Source of the DNA: Echinococcus granulosus
Taxonomy: Eukaryota > Platyhelminthes > Cestoda > Cyclophyllidea > Taeniidae
DNA length: 64,000 nt
Direction of reading: 5' to 3'
NCBI RefSeq assembly: GCF_000524195.1
Contig: NW_020170385.1
Coordinates: forward strand, 1,916,463 to 1,980,462
The first letter of the stretch is position 1. Each line of letters starts with the position of its first letter. Made by a program: the position numbers and the translations under genes. Shown piece by piece: positions 24,851 through 38,500 of this stretch. A model generated the notes under the pieces. That model saw only the letters and a program-made list of their open reading frames with translations. It ran no database searches and had not been told where the DNA came from.

Positions 24851-27800
24851 GGTCTTACCGAAATGCCATGTCATCGGAATAAGGATCGTTTGCATTTCTT
24901 TTCTTTAATTTACACCAATCGCCAAAGCTATTAATCAGCATTAATAAGCATTGGCGTTTCATTAAATCCATATAATCGTGCCCTACATGACAATCAGACA
25001 TAATTTCACACGCTAAAGGTACTATGAACCTGGCCTGTCAAATAGCCCCATTTTCGGTAATGGGGACAGCATTTAATTACTACTTCTGCTCCTACTTCTC
25101 CAAGTAATCTCACTTGCTAGGATTTAGTTCCTTTTGCATAAATGCCCTGGACGCGTAGTGCCAGCTTTATCGCAAGTCCCTTCCAGCGTAATCGTCGTTG
25201 GTGGACGAAATACTGCTTAGCCAATCCATAAATCTCACTTGAGCAACCAAACAAGATGCATTCTTGGTAGTGCACTCGAAATTGAGCCTATATTTCATCC
25301 ATATCATGCCTGTTAAACAGCAAACAATAAGAACTACACGAACAAGAGTGAGCGTCCCCCATTTCTGTAACGACTATTGAAAATGATATGCGCAAAACTC
25401 GCCACTCATTCCAAGGTTGAGCCCTTAAAATGTGTGTTTAAAAGGAATTCATTATAAACTACTTTCTTTGCTTAGACCATAAAGGGAGAACAATTTTTTT
25501 CTGCGAAGACTTCAATTGTAACTGGATAGCACGGGGTGCTTAGACATCAATTTGGCGCAACGCGAGGAGCACGTAGGAATCGGTGCGATTTCCTCGGTAG
25601 CGCTGCATACGTCTGTGCACTTCCTGACTGGCGGAGGACGAAACAGACTTTTTTACAGCGTGCAGAAGCGTACATAGGTCGAATCTTGTACGGCAACCTA
25701 GGTGGAGCAGGCAAAGTGGAAACGCCTAGGCGTGTGTGTGTGTTTGTGTGTCAAAGGTGCATGACTAACGTGTTTGAAAGGTGGAGAGAACATGCAGCAA
25801 GATCGTCTCGTGCTCAGGGTATTTGGCTCTCAGACATGTTGACAGTTTCCACCCTTCTTCGTACTTAGGCGAATCTAGTACATTTGATTTTAATTCAGGC
25901 TAACAGACAGCTTCTCAATTATTTCGACTTGCTAAAGATGTTCCCAAAAAGCGTAACCAAGAAAAGCAAGACTAAGATCGGTCTCTAAACGATAGGTTAG
26001 TGTGTCACTAATATTGGATGGGAAAAAAATGCACTCAAGTTTCCGCCTTAGCAAATTGCAGACAATTGTGTAACTGATTTGACAACCAGATTTAGTAGTG
26101 TTTACTGCGTCATGTGTGGCTTTATCAAAACACTAACTAAGGAACCCTCATAAAGTCTATCGTTTGTAGGTAACGAGGATTGACAAAGTGGAATGGTTCT
26201 AAAATGTTTGATTTAACGTGAATCACTTGGTTGAATAGGATGAAATTTGTAAGCAACAGTGTAATGCATATTTTAAGCACGTAAGGTCTTTGCAACGCAG
26301 AGAAAAATGCAGCAACGTGCAAAAACCCCAAATTCTCTGTGTAGTTTGTTTTCCTGGAAATCATTCTTTGTGCTAAATTCTATTGTTTTCAAGACTGTGG
26401 TACAGAGAACAAAAAATGGGAAGTGGGTCTAGAAAAAAAAACAGTTACTGTGCCTTCAATCCCCTGCTTTTTGTAAAAGTTTACACATGCTTAAAAATAG
26501 GCTTAAATATCGAAGCCAGACCATATTATGGTCCACAGCCAATGGCTTGATCAATGATGGGATTCCAGCTGCCAGTATTCATATTGTGGCACTCAGTTGA
26601 CACTCTTAATTAATGGTCTTCCATTCGGATAATTGAGTGCTCTCTAATTTAAGTATTCCCTGTTTACATTTCGCTGGGCTGTTACTGCCAGACGAAATAG
26701 CCTCACCAAGCTCCACTCACGAGAGACCCACTTGGTCAGTGACTTGGATTTGCAACGGATTTTCGCCTTCCATCTTCAAAATATTATTTACCGACACAAC
26801 AGGCAACCTATTGTGGTGCATTTTTCCCAAGACGTAACACAAATGGAATAACAAAATAGTCCATCTTTTTTATTTTAATAACTGCGAGAAAATTTAAATT
26901 GTATACGTCGTCGTAGCACGTCTGCGCGTGAGGCGTACATAAGGTCCGCGTTCATCTGCCAGTCAGTTCGGTTTCGGGCAAAAAACAACATTTCAATTGC
27001 TAACCACCTGCAACAAAGCAAGGATATTTGCTTCCTGTAAAATTTAAGGTTGTTCATCGGTGGTAGTGAGCGCATAGGCATCACCAGGCATTTTTTCCGA
27101 ACTCAAGCCTTTGATGATACCATCGGTAAGGTAGCAGAATTGGGCAGATATTCCAACTTCAATTTACTCGACGCTATATTTTCCAATAAAACATTTTTAT
27201 ACCAAAGTCCATGAGCCCATACTTGTTTCATTTCCAGTTAGGTAACTGTAGAGCAAATAGATTTATCAGAGGGAACACTTAAGATAGAGATTAAAAACTC
27301 GAAGTACAATTGCCAAAATGTATTACTTTAACTGGGCATTCCACAGCGCTTATTTACTGAATATCAACATATATTTTGGGGACACGATCTGTAAGTGCGT
27401 ACTACTAATTAAGACAGTATCTTATGCGCAATACGCAACTACCCAAACAAGATAACAGTCGGAATTGTCTATCAAGAGCAATCTTGTAAGAACAATGTGA
27501 CAAGCTCGATCATAATGTCTCCGAGCCTATCGCGATTCCCAGTTTGCTCAAGTAAGCATGCACATTTTTGTCACTGCATTTCGCCAACACTGGGGGTTCC
27601 AGGGCTGCCGGTGTGTCCACTTGCGCGTCTGCAATTCGCGGCCAACTCGCCTCCTCCCGACTCTTGCCCTTGGATTGAACCTCAGCACTCGTTCTCGGTT
27701 GGTATTTGGCGATAACAGCGGCGTTTGTGTCACGGTTATTCTTTCCTTCTCACTCTTGCTTTCTTTTCGTGCATAGCTGTCATAGCAGTTGGGGCGCAAT

Positions 27801-30800
27801 AGCTCGTAACATCCATGATTTATTGCGGTCGCGTGCAGATCCCTGCCGGCCATATCTCGTCCCGCGCGAGAGCGAGGCGACGAGAAGTGATACGCAGCCA
27901 AGACAAGGAAGGAAAAAAAGAAGTGATGTGGTGACTACTGCGACCAGCACTACTGCTGCTGCGACCATTGCATCGCCACCTAATTCCAGTCAGTTCTCCA
28001 CATTTCATTTCGTGTCTATGGGCTCCTCATACGAATGCCAGCCAGAAACAAGAAACACCTTTGCAGAAAATCGTCCATTCAGAATAAACGATTCAAATTT
28101 GAGGTCGAAACACGCCATATATAGCGCAATGCGATGGATTAGATCCCACAATTTCAAGCATTTGATAAAACGACCGACTTTTGAAGGGTCTCATCCCAAA
28201 CAAGCGTTCGCACCCACATGAGGAAGACAAGGCCTAATGTCACGGGCGGACAATTGAGTAGTACAAATCGGCACCTAAAACACCTCAGAATTGAATACAC
28301 CAAATTGAATTTATGCTCTCATCCCCATAAGGGTTTCCATTCTTTCTTCTGCTAAAGAGTTCGAACGTTGAATAACCACTAGACCAATCACTGAATGCCA
28401 CTAGATTGCATTGCAATATGGACCATTTTAGGGGAATTCTCCGATTGGTCAGACGCCTAAGTCCACCTGCCAATGAGTTGTCCTTGGTCAAACGACTGCG
28501 ACGCTGACTCATTGGAGCAGCGAATTTTCAACTAATGTCACAGATGTGTTTTTAAATCAAGGCATAGAGTTACCCTAAATCCACCTCTCCATTGTACCAA
28601 GCTTGAGGTAATCAGCCAAGTACTGACATTATAAGTGAAGTCCCCAATTAAAGAACCTTTAGTCTGATAATGGTTTGGTTTGAATCCTCTTTCGGTGTCC
28701 ATTGCAATCACTGTTCGTGGTTTTCGAAAGTTTCATCAATCTTATTTTCGGGTGTGAAGCACTGTCGTTTCACAATTTAGTTAGCTCGAAGAAACCGTCT
28801 TCAAACTGTTTCATCACAATTGATCAATTTGTGGCGTTAAGGCCTAGAAGTACTTTATGCATGTCTAGCGAAGCCGTAAGGGCAACCAACGGGACGAGTT
28901 AGTTGGGTCTAGCAGGAGAGTGGGGGTCGACCAATCAGAGACGCGGAGGGGGGAGCACCTACGCACTTAAGCACGCACAAATGCACGTGATTTGGGAGGC
29001 CTGCACGCTGCGCCGCCGTCCTGCTTCTGTGTTACGAGCATTACCATACGCCCGATGGGAAGACTCAATGCCAATGCTCAAATGTTCATAAGCAGGCTCT
29101 CGCTAAATATTTTAATGGTCTTAGGATTACGTGACATGACCATTGAGGAGCTGCATTGTAGCAATTATCTCGTAAGTTCTTTTTCTACTGATTGATCAGT
29201 TGTGGAGTCTCCAGGCTTCCTTGTAAAGGGGATGACCTCGATTTCTGTAACAATTTGACACGCGTTTAATCTTTTTAGTCATTATTTCAGTACTAACTGT
29301 ACTCATACTATCAAAACCTATTTAGTATCAATGCCTTTGGCCTCATTAGGAGCACAACCCTTCCTTGAAGAAATTTCGATAAGTGTAAGTCACTCCGTCT
29401 TCCGGGCGAAGTCAGGTCTGGGAAACACTGGTAGCTAAATAAATGTCGTTATTATGAGTTATCGTGTCCTTGAGATGTTATGTAGAATTGTGCGGTTTGT
29501 CCAGAGCATTTGTTACTATACATTGCCTTGGATACCTTACAACAACTCTTCCAATTTGCCTGTAAAGACCTGTTAAGACACTAGGAGTTTTCATGTTTTG
29601 TTTTTGAAAGCGTATTCCAACATCATTGTTGAATGCACGATCTAGAATAGACTTAAGATCATAGCTTAAATCACTGGCGGAAATCTGTGCATGCACGTTA
29701 AGGCGAGGAAGTTGTGTCCGGAAGCGTATGCACAGGGAAAAAAGGTGACTACATCTTGGACATAACAATTGTACACCTGTAGGGGGATATTTTGTACAAG
29801 TGTACATCAGATACTCGTTTTCTATGCCAAGAAACATCGGTGAATGAATTAAACAATCACGCTTCGTGTAATGAATTTGTCTGATCGAGCTCATAGAAAA
29901 CTACTGAAGGTAATTCTGATTCATTTTGATGAAGAAATGTTTCATACGATGGAGTTTTTCACCTCAGTGAGTTACACTTGTAAGAGTGGGCTGAAAAGCT
30001 CTTGAAGTTTCCATTTTGTCACAATCACAGCAAGATATAATGCAGGCGTTTGTTACTGCGATGTACAAGTCCACTAATTACTAAATGGCCTAACGATTCG
30101 TCGCCTTTTCTTTAAGTCCAAAGGTGGAGACGATACCCACTTCAAGTTGTCTTTCCTTGTGCTAGTGCCCTTACTCGTAGCCCATTCGTTGTGGCAGAAG
30201 GCCTCGATTTAGCACCTTTCAGTTCTCTCTCGCAACATCCTTTTTGCCCAGTTTTAAAGGTGGCCTGGCGCCATCGTTCTCTTTGCGAGCTTCCTCTCTT
30301 CCAGCCTTATGGTATTGCACGCGCAAGTGCGTGCGTGTGTGTGTTTGGGTGCCGCAGAGTAGGCGCGGGATGGGGCATATTCAACGCACACACGCCCTCG
30401 CGCCCTCAACTTTTTGAATTCCACAAATGTACGCACAAAAATTAGCCAATGGGAGCCAATCAGGATGGAGCTGCTTTTTTCTTGGCCTCTTGGGCGCGTG
30501 GACACGCACGCGTTGCAAGGGCACTCGTGCCTGCGAGGGTATGTGGCTGTGCTTCCCTCCCACCAGTTGTTGCTGTTCTCATCGCCGCGAATCATGTGCT
30601 TCGAAGACTGCCGGAGCGGCGGTGAGCAAAGCGATCCCTGATACTTCTTAGTTCACTTCAGCACAACTGTTAACGCGACAGCAGTCACGATTCAATTGTT
30701 CATATCCCGAAGTACAGATTGGTTGGACATGTTGACGGACAGCCAGCCGCGTGCCTCAAATGATTTACATTAGCATAGTATTTAGTCCATTGCAGATTTG

Positions 30801-32437
30801 GGTATTAATGCACTTAAACGCGACGGCCGTGTGCTTTACCACAGTGTTGTGGTCTCCTGTTTTGTAACTTGGATACGGAAATAATTAGCTACTCCAGTTT
30901 GAAGGATGGGATCATATGGAAAGAGTGAAATGCTTCGCTCCGATACCATCACAGCTGCTTAGTTGACAACTATGAACAACAGAAAAGTGTGTGAGAGTTG
31001 CGGAAACAGGGAGCTTGATGCGTTATCATCGTACACAGGAATGCGAAGAATGAGAACCAATACGTATGATAGTGGGGAACGGAAGTTGGCAGGCGTTGGC
31101 TGCAGAGCCATTGGACTAGGCGACGTTTCTGGCTGCCTCACTTCCACTGTCTCCCCCCTCCAACATACACAGGTTGAGTGTAGTGCACATACTATTTCAG
31201 GTTTAGTTATCCCAGGGTTAAAATAGGTGGTTTATGAATGGATGGCTTCCTCTGAATGGCTAATCTCTTAGTAAAGTGTTTTAATTGCGCTTTGACCTTA
31301 TTAGCACCTTTTCCTTTGGAATGAACATATTTGAATCAAACGTGCCCACATATTAGCAATCTAGTTTACAGTACAATCCAAAGACGGTAGTTTGTATGTC
31401 TTTAACTGACTTCAGCTTTTCACGCCTTTCTGAGTCTAATACACGTCAATAATTGTGTTTATCTATGTATAAAGAGATGATAACTATTACGCGCATTTAT
31501 CTGCAGAAATCATTTTCCAGTGTATTAGGATCAGAGGCGATAAATCAAATATTTTAAATCGGCTGCTAATTGGGGACGTCGCTTCAGCTTTTTTATTTTC
31601 AAACATCAGTTTTACTGCTTATCTACGAATTTTCTTGCATTATATTTGAAGGGTAACAAAAGCCAACTAGATATAGATTCCAAGCGTTCACATGTGGGAA
31701 ACTGCAACTGATTTGGGGAAAGTCACAAATAACTCTTAAGTAATTTTGGACCGTTAACGTTGTAATTGGTATTCTTTGCAGGGTGTGAATACTTCTACAA
31801 ATTAACACCCACATTCACCACAAACATTACTATTGAGTGAGTTTAACTTGTAGCTCACAGCTTTCGTCCAATATTGCTCGGGTAAGTTGAAGGAAGCTAG
31901 GAAGCATTCGAATTCCATCCGAGATCGACATAAAGCTTGTTGTGCGTGCTCGCTCATCTAAGCGGTAGGGAATCCACCAAGGTACATAACTTACATGAAC
32001 TCCAGCAAGCGGTTCCGAGAACCTGACGGCGATGGCCCGTCGCAGACGAACGAACGTGTCGAGACACGTGTGGGTGAAAAGTGTTTCTACCTCGAGAGCG
32101 TGTGCGTTTGCATATTTGTGTGAGTGGCCCTATCCACTTTTTTAGAAAATCGTAGGCTTGTCGTCACTCCGTCACTCATGACGCATAAACACGCGTAGAC
32201 AAGTGCGAACACAGGACATGGGGGCTGTCAATCTCATTGTGTATGTGTATGTTTGACAGTGTTAGTGTGCCTGTTCGTGCATACGACTGGCCGTCAAACC
32301 AGTTAAGGGCGTACGCAAGGGCTCTAGCACTCTCACAAACCAATACGCGGTTTTGGTGAGCATATTTAGGGATATCGTAGTTGCAAATGCGCAATACCAT
32401 CGACGATATCTCGATCAGTCATCTGTCTTAATTGCAG
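24851..32437. other. Intergenic region upstream of the FGFRL-like gene, with GC/CpG-rich patches
   Basis: No recognisable gene. GC-rich, CpG-containing patches lie at about 25540-25840, 27580-27990, 28890-29060, 30180-30640 and 31915-32400, separated by AT-rich DNA. Several contain GTGTG or CACACGC strings. The last abuts the first FGFRL exon and is the best place to look for its promoter, but no defined core promoter motif was found. The 171-codon open frame at 27706-28221 lacks an ATG start and falls within a patch where stop codons are rare because of base composition. Confidence 0.5.
31915..32437 (+). promoter_or_regulatory. Probable promoter or 5' leader region of the FGFRL-like gene
   Basis: A GC/CpG-rich block ends just before the first coding exon. 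At 32436-32437 the sequence ctgtcttaattgcag forms a good splice acceptor, 33 nt ahead of the ATG. The mRNA therefore either has a further 5' UTR exon upstream or receives a spliced leader here. Flatworms use spliced-leader trans-splicing for many genes. Which applies cannot be told from the sequence. Confidence 0.35.
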
Positions 32438-32470
32438 AAACATCAAGCAACCAACTTCAGCGCCCTTCTA

Positions 32471-32582
32471 ATGCTGAACCACTCACCGCTGTCTAAACAA
32501 CGGACATCCGCAAAGTGCGTTGTGTCCTCAAGACTTTTTCTCCGCATTCTAGTCTTCTTGATCGGCGCGGTTTCTGCCAATG
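32471..32582 (+). CDS. FGFRL-like exon 1: signal peptide
   Basis: The first ATG of the open frame begins a 37-residue leader with basic residues followed by the hydrophobic core LFLRILVFLIGAVSA. The exon ends in phase 1 (AAT G) at gtgggt. Joined to exon 2, it gives AND at the junction, a plausible signal peptidase site region. The open frame upstream of this ATG has no other ATG before the acceptor at 32437, which fixes the start. Confidence 0.72.
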
Positions 32583-35500
32583 GTGGGTTTTCTACCAATT
32601 CCAAATTATCAGTTTTACTCTAAGAAAAAGTTTTGCTAGAGTAAGTGATTTGATTAGGACCATTTTAAGTGCTTTTAAAAAATCATAGTGGTCGTATATC
32701 CTCATCACTTAACAAACTATTTATCATTAATGATGAAAATAAAGTACCAGAACTCTCCACGCGCTGACAAAGAAATAATAAATTGTGGCCAGGAAATTCC
32801 GGTTTCGATAGAATTAAGACTCAACATGTGCCACATTAGATGAATGAAATGACTGCATTTGTCTTTGGAAGCTACACTGGCAAAAAATATCCTTCAAATA
32901 CTAGTAATGATACATTGTGTGCGAAAGCTCTTTCAAGTGAGTTTAAGCGTGCCTATAGGATAATTTCCCCTGGGATGGAACAGCACCTCGAGTCTACACC
33001 AGTTCGGTTTAAAAAAAGCCCCAACACCAACTTCCCAAATAATTGCTACAACTATTGCGTGCTGATTGTACATAACATTATTTGATTAAAAAAACGGTTG
33101 CCGTTGGGAGTTAAGAAGACATTTTCCAACATATCTCCTAGGAATAATTTTAAAGCATTTCATTCCTTAATATGTGTATTAGATGGACACCTCATAGGAC
33201 TAAGAATAAATGTGATTTGTCATTTGAATTTTTGTGATCATGAGGAAGGGCGGCGTCAAAGTTAATTACGAATGTTTCTGCGTCTCAATGAGAAATTGTC
33301 ACTTTTGAAAATCTGCCACCCTCAGTGGTGTTCTGTTCTGCTGCCAACTGAGTGAAAAGGAAACGCACAACGAGATTTTGTGCAAGGTGTTTAATTAAAA
33401 TAATTCACTCCATGAACAATCCGCCGAATTGCAGAAAATATGAATTAATTTTATCGCACCCTTAATCTCGGCCGTTGAACGCATAGTGTTGGTATCCGAA
33501 CTCCATGCCAGTTGTACGTTTGCGAGGAACGTCTTGCAAATGAGCTACTAGACAGGAGTTCCGACTATTGGCTTATTTTTTTATGGCCTTTAATGGGTAT
33601 TCGCAAAAATCTACTTAATTTATTTTTGGTTATTCAATAGCAAAGTAAAGATAGTTATGGACCGTGAGTTCCTAATTTTCAGCCTCCAACGGTGTCAAAA
33701 TCTTCAAAACGATAAGCAATGGGGAGCTCTGTTAAGGATCTACATGACGATGGCGAAAATTAGCATGATAGTCAGTAGATAGTTTTCGCAACCAAAAAAC
33801 AATAGCAAATTAATTTACCAGTCCAAGTGTAAAATTGAAAAGGCATTTTTCCTACCATCAAACAAACATAACTTTCGCACCCACTCAACTATTTTCCATG
33901 CCATAGGGTGCTGATCTGGCAAGGTATTCACCCTTTCTTATGCCAGACTGATTAAGTCATTACAGAATTTCCTTAAATGCATTCATAAGTGCATTAATGG
34001 TTTCGTATTTCACGTTAAAATCGGCTATCTTGTGCTCCTTCTTTTATCTATCCCACTTCCATCCCATACAAATCGTGCAGATCAAAATGATTCCCTAAAA
34101 ACAACTTCTACCAAACTTCTTCACTAAAACTCCGTGAAAGGATCCTGTCATCACTAGCTTATGAGGACGCCCACGCGTTTTATTTGGCATTCTGAAGCAT
34201 TAAATGATCAATTTTTGCCGTCGAATTCAGTTTGCTGTGCTCATTGAATACTGCTATTGAGATTGCGAGAACCGCTAGCATCGTTGTCTTTCGCCTAAGA
34301 CAACTGATTTGTCACTAGCCCGTTCATCATCCTTTCACATACACTGGATTATTTACACTTCTCCGAGGTGTAACAAAAGTCATTTTATTAAACCCTTTGT
34401 AACTCAGAGACTTTCCCCAAGTGATTCGTGCATTTCGGTTAATTGGTTATACACCGAATTTCAAAGACTCTCGTTTAAATATAAGCAACCTGCCGTGGGT
34501 CGCAGCCAATGCAATAATAATAGGGGGATTGTAATTTTTTTTGAAGAAAGTGGCAGAAATATTGTTTACACAGCCCTAGATAAGTTACATGCTTTTATCG
34601 GAATTATTTGAAAGCATTTTAGCAATTTCTATACATAGCAATTCGGATTTTGTTTCATTTAATCGGGTTTTGTAGGAATGAATGCATGGGTCTACATTAT
34701 ACGGCCTTTCAGAACAATTATGGGCAATTCCAATTGTTTTAATAGGGGTTCATTGAATAGCAAGCGCCCTGATGCTGCCAAGCCTCGACCGAACGCGGCC
34801 GCGCGAATCCGTGTTTATGCATGTGCGTGTGTGCACAAGCGAAAAAGGGCGCAGGCACGGAGGGAGTACACATACGCTCTCAAAACTCAATTTTTCGCTG
34901 TAGAATAGCAACGGTAGCCTCGTTTCGTTCTTTGTCAAGACCTCTTCATCTCTCACCCTTCTTTTCAGCTCTCCATCCATGGTTCCTTGTAGGTCCACAT
35001 GGCATCCCGAACCAGTAATAGTAGCTAAGAGAATGTTTATTTATCTTCAAGCCTAAAAGTACCATTAATGGACCTATAGGAAGGTTACATAAAATGCACA
35101 TAAGGAAAGGCGAGTTCTACATACATGTTTCAATAGCTAATAAACTTTTGGGCCACAAAATATTGTTTCATTGGAATCTACCATGGAAAACATGAATTTC
35201 TCTAAGTGTCACTTGAAGCAAAAGTGGGAAACCATTTAATCCCTGGACGTATGAGGGTGTGAACATTTAAGGTATCGTCATCTCTTATAGTAACTGGGTT
35301 AATCGAACCTATTCATCCTTTATCGTACTGATGAAAAGGCTGTCAAATCTTGCTTGCACCTGTTTTCATACTCGTATGGGTTATGGTCTACTGCAAGCGA
35401 AGCCTGTAAAAAAGTGTGAAGTAAAAAGACATTAAATTAATCGTTTGCGTGCCATTACAACAGCATGTGCTCTAACAGTGAAAGTTGAAGTGTCTAAGAC

Positions 35501-38500
35501 ATGAACTTCGGGACCGACGTCTACATTGGTCATCATCACTTGGATCATCATAAACGAGCCAGCACTTTGTGCTTATTTACTATTCCAACCATGTACTTGA
35601 GTATTTTGCAACCAAACTAATTCACTTGATATTCTGGGCAGTCCTATCCTCGGTTGTATCCGAGAAAGAAATCACTCGCCTACGCATTCCCGTTATTGTC
35701 TTCATGAAATATGGCCTTGAGTGAGTCCATATTGAGAGGCATCACATGGAGAAAAGCATTGCCTTCCCGCATTTGTAAGAACAGCTTTTCTTCACGTAAT
35801 ACGCTCCTTACAACCTCGGTCTGTACCCACTAAGATACGTAAAAAATGCTCACTACGGCGAAGGTAGTGTTTGTTGGTTTTTGTGTACGTATTTGTTCGC
35901 TTGCGTTCTTAAATGGCATTCAGTCTTACCTTGAGGTCCTGCTGCCTATCCTTATTTCTTACTCCTTCCTTCTTTTTGCAAGCAAAATTACTGTACATTA
36001 CAAGCCCGGGCAACTGAAGTTGAACGCTAAGTTTGACGCTGGGATTAATTATTAAAAAAATACAGTGAAGTAAGGCATTTTTTGCATTGATAATTTCACG
36101 ATGAAGTGATTAGCCCTCGTGATAAACGCCAGCACAGGTATACAATGGAATATGGAAGTAGTTAGAACATTATTAGTGGTTTTTTACGCTTCAGTGACAG
36201 TTTATGAGGAAGCTATGGTTTTCTAAGTCCATTGCATTTAGAGAGTGTCGTTGGGATGTTTGCGCTCGAACGTGAATTTGGCAGTCCAGCATTGGCCAAT
36301 GAATTAGTATAATTAACCATAACTAGTGGCATCTTAGGCGAGGGTCAAAAGAAAGGCCGAAGATTAAGAAATTGCCCCTAATGTACTTAATTATTCCAAC
36401 AATAGTGCTATTATGCAGCAAGTGCAATTTTATTCGTTCCAATTCACAAACGACTGTCCAACGGAAATAGCGTTGCTACTTAAGAAACCTCAAATTATCT
36501 GTGTACGAGACTGCAAGCTTTGATACTCTTAGCTCACCTGAAGCTAGTTGTCGGTGAGACTGTTAACAGTACTTTTCAAAGTAGCAAATACAAGGAGCTC
36601 TTAGAGCTGATTAGATCAAGCTGAAAGAACTCCCACGTAAAGGATTTATTTGAATAAGGTGACGGTAGAATGAAGTATTATTCCCCCAAATGTGCCGGCT
36701 TCCCTTCAGCTACCGTCATTTCAAAAGCCTACTCTCTCATTTGCGCACGCGGCTTACCCAATCCCCGTGAGATCCAGATAGGGAGGAGGAGTGGTATAAA
36801 TATTCGGTGCGGACAGTGCATTTTTCGAATTACTTAACATTTTGTGGTAACCAAAGCAGTACTGCATTAATTAGTGTCATTTGTGATATAGAAACTTGAT
36901 TTCCTGGGCTTATTTATTTAAAATAACGTGATGGTCAAAGACGATTACAGTAATTGTGTCAAATCGTGCCATTACTGCAAGCAAAAATCCAGAACCATCC
37001 ATGTGACCATACAGAGGGGCTAGAAGATTGATAGCATAACTTTCAACCTGTACGACCATCAGGAAGGTCGAATATCGGTAGTTTAAAAAACTCGCATGAT
37101 CACGGACGTGAGGAAACTAAGTACCTGTTGCAACAAAATGAGGATCTATTACTAATGAACAATATGCATTCTTAGTATTGCATATAGAATTTGTGGTTTT
37201 TTTTACCAATTTCCCACTGTGAGTTCGCTTTCAATCAACTGTATTTATTCCGGTAGATTCGGCCATGGCAGGAACACTACAACAGCGGATCACACATCGA
37301 CGTGGATATCTGGTGCCACTGAATACCCAAATTACTCTCTCTTGTCCTTTCGAAACGCCTTTCTACAAGTGGACTCGACCGGACTACCCCTCCCACTTCC
37401 TTGATGAGACCAAAAATCTCACCATCAAGGCAGACTCCTTCGAAGTGAGTGGCCGTTATCAATGCAGTGCTGTCAATGGCTTCGGCAACTCTTTGGCTGA
37501 AATGGCCATTCGTGTTGTCGGTAAGTAGACTTTGGATTAGCTCTTCAGGTGTTAAGCCATTTTATCCAGTGATGTTATTACCTTTTTAGTCAGAACATGG
37601 TGACAGTTATTTGCGGCCATTGCATAATTGATTCACCCATTTTAGTCATTTAAATTTAGCAAAATAAACGGCTTAGAATGTCTGATACATGATACTTATC
37701 CGAACATTTGAATAATTGCTGAACTTATAAATAAGTCAGGTTTATTTATGGTATTTTTTTGACTATTGTCATGATTACTTATTTAACTCCGTTTTCCACC
37801 TTTGGACTTGAAAAGTAAATTTTTACAGACCAAACAGAAGCTTTTATTTAAAAAGGCCATCCCTTAGTTTTAGATGAATTATAAATTCCTTGAGTTTATC
37901 ATTTTTTTACTAAAATAGCGAAGAGATGTTGCCAGAATTGGTCGTATCTAAAATAAAAATGGTTAAACTATTTGAATTTCAAGACAAATCATTCCAATTA
38001 TATAACCCATTTTCTCTCTTCGAGTTCTCTAACACTTTTCACGCGATTCAGTCTTAATCGTAAATTGTCTTTAAATTGGTTTCACCCTCTGGGTGGGTCA
38101 TCAAATCACTAGAGCAAATGCAGTGTTTACGACTTAGTTATCACCCACTCTAGCATGACACCATGGCTTTTCCTCTGTTCCCCATCTGCGCAGCTATTCT
38201 TACCGTTTTGTAAGTAAAGGTCTCAGCAAAAGTATGAGTCATTTAATTAGGGCTTCCGAGGTCTTGCCTGATGCAGTTTCTGTGGAGGGCTTTTTGTTTT
38301 TTTTTTCAACTTAGATTATAATTCACCAGCCATCAAAGAGGAATGTGCTCTTTCACGTGATGGGAAAATCAACACAGCAGGTGAGTGGTGTGTCTGTTAC
38401 TTCTTTCACAAGCAACGTGAATAAGTAACATTTTGTAGAAGAATGCTGTCACACACTGATGCTCACAGCCACTCAAGTAGGCAGTACCACCTATTCATCG

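Noticed and set aside
27706..28221. 171-codon open frame in a GC-rich patch
   Set aside because: It lacks an ATG start, stop codons are scarce there because of GC content, overlapping frames are equally open, and no domain was seen.
29478..29894. 138-codon ATG-started minus-strand frame
   Set aside because: About two frames of this length are expected by chance in the window, and no family or supporting signal was found.
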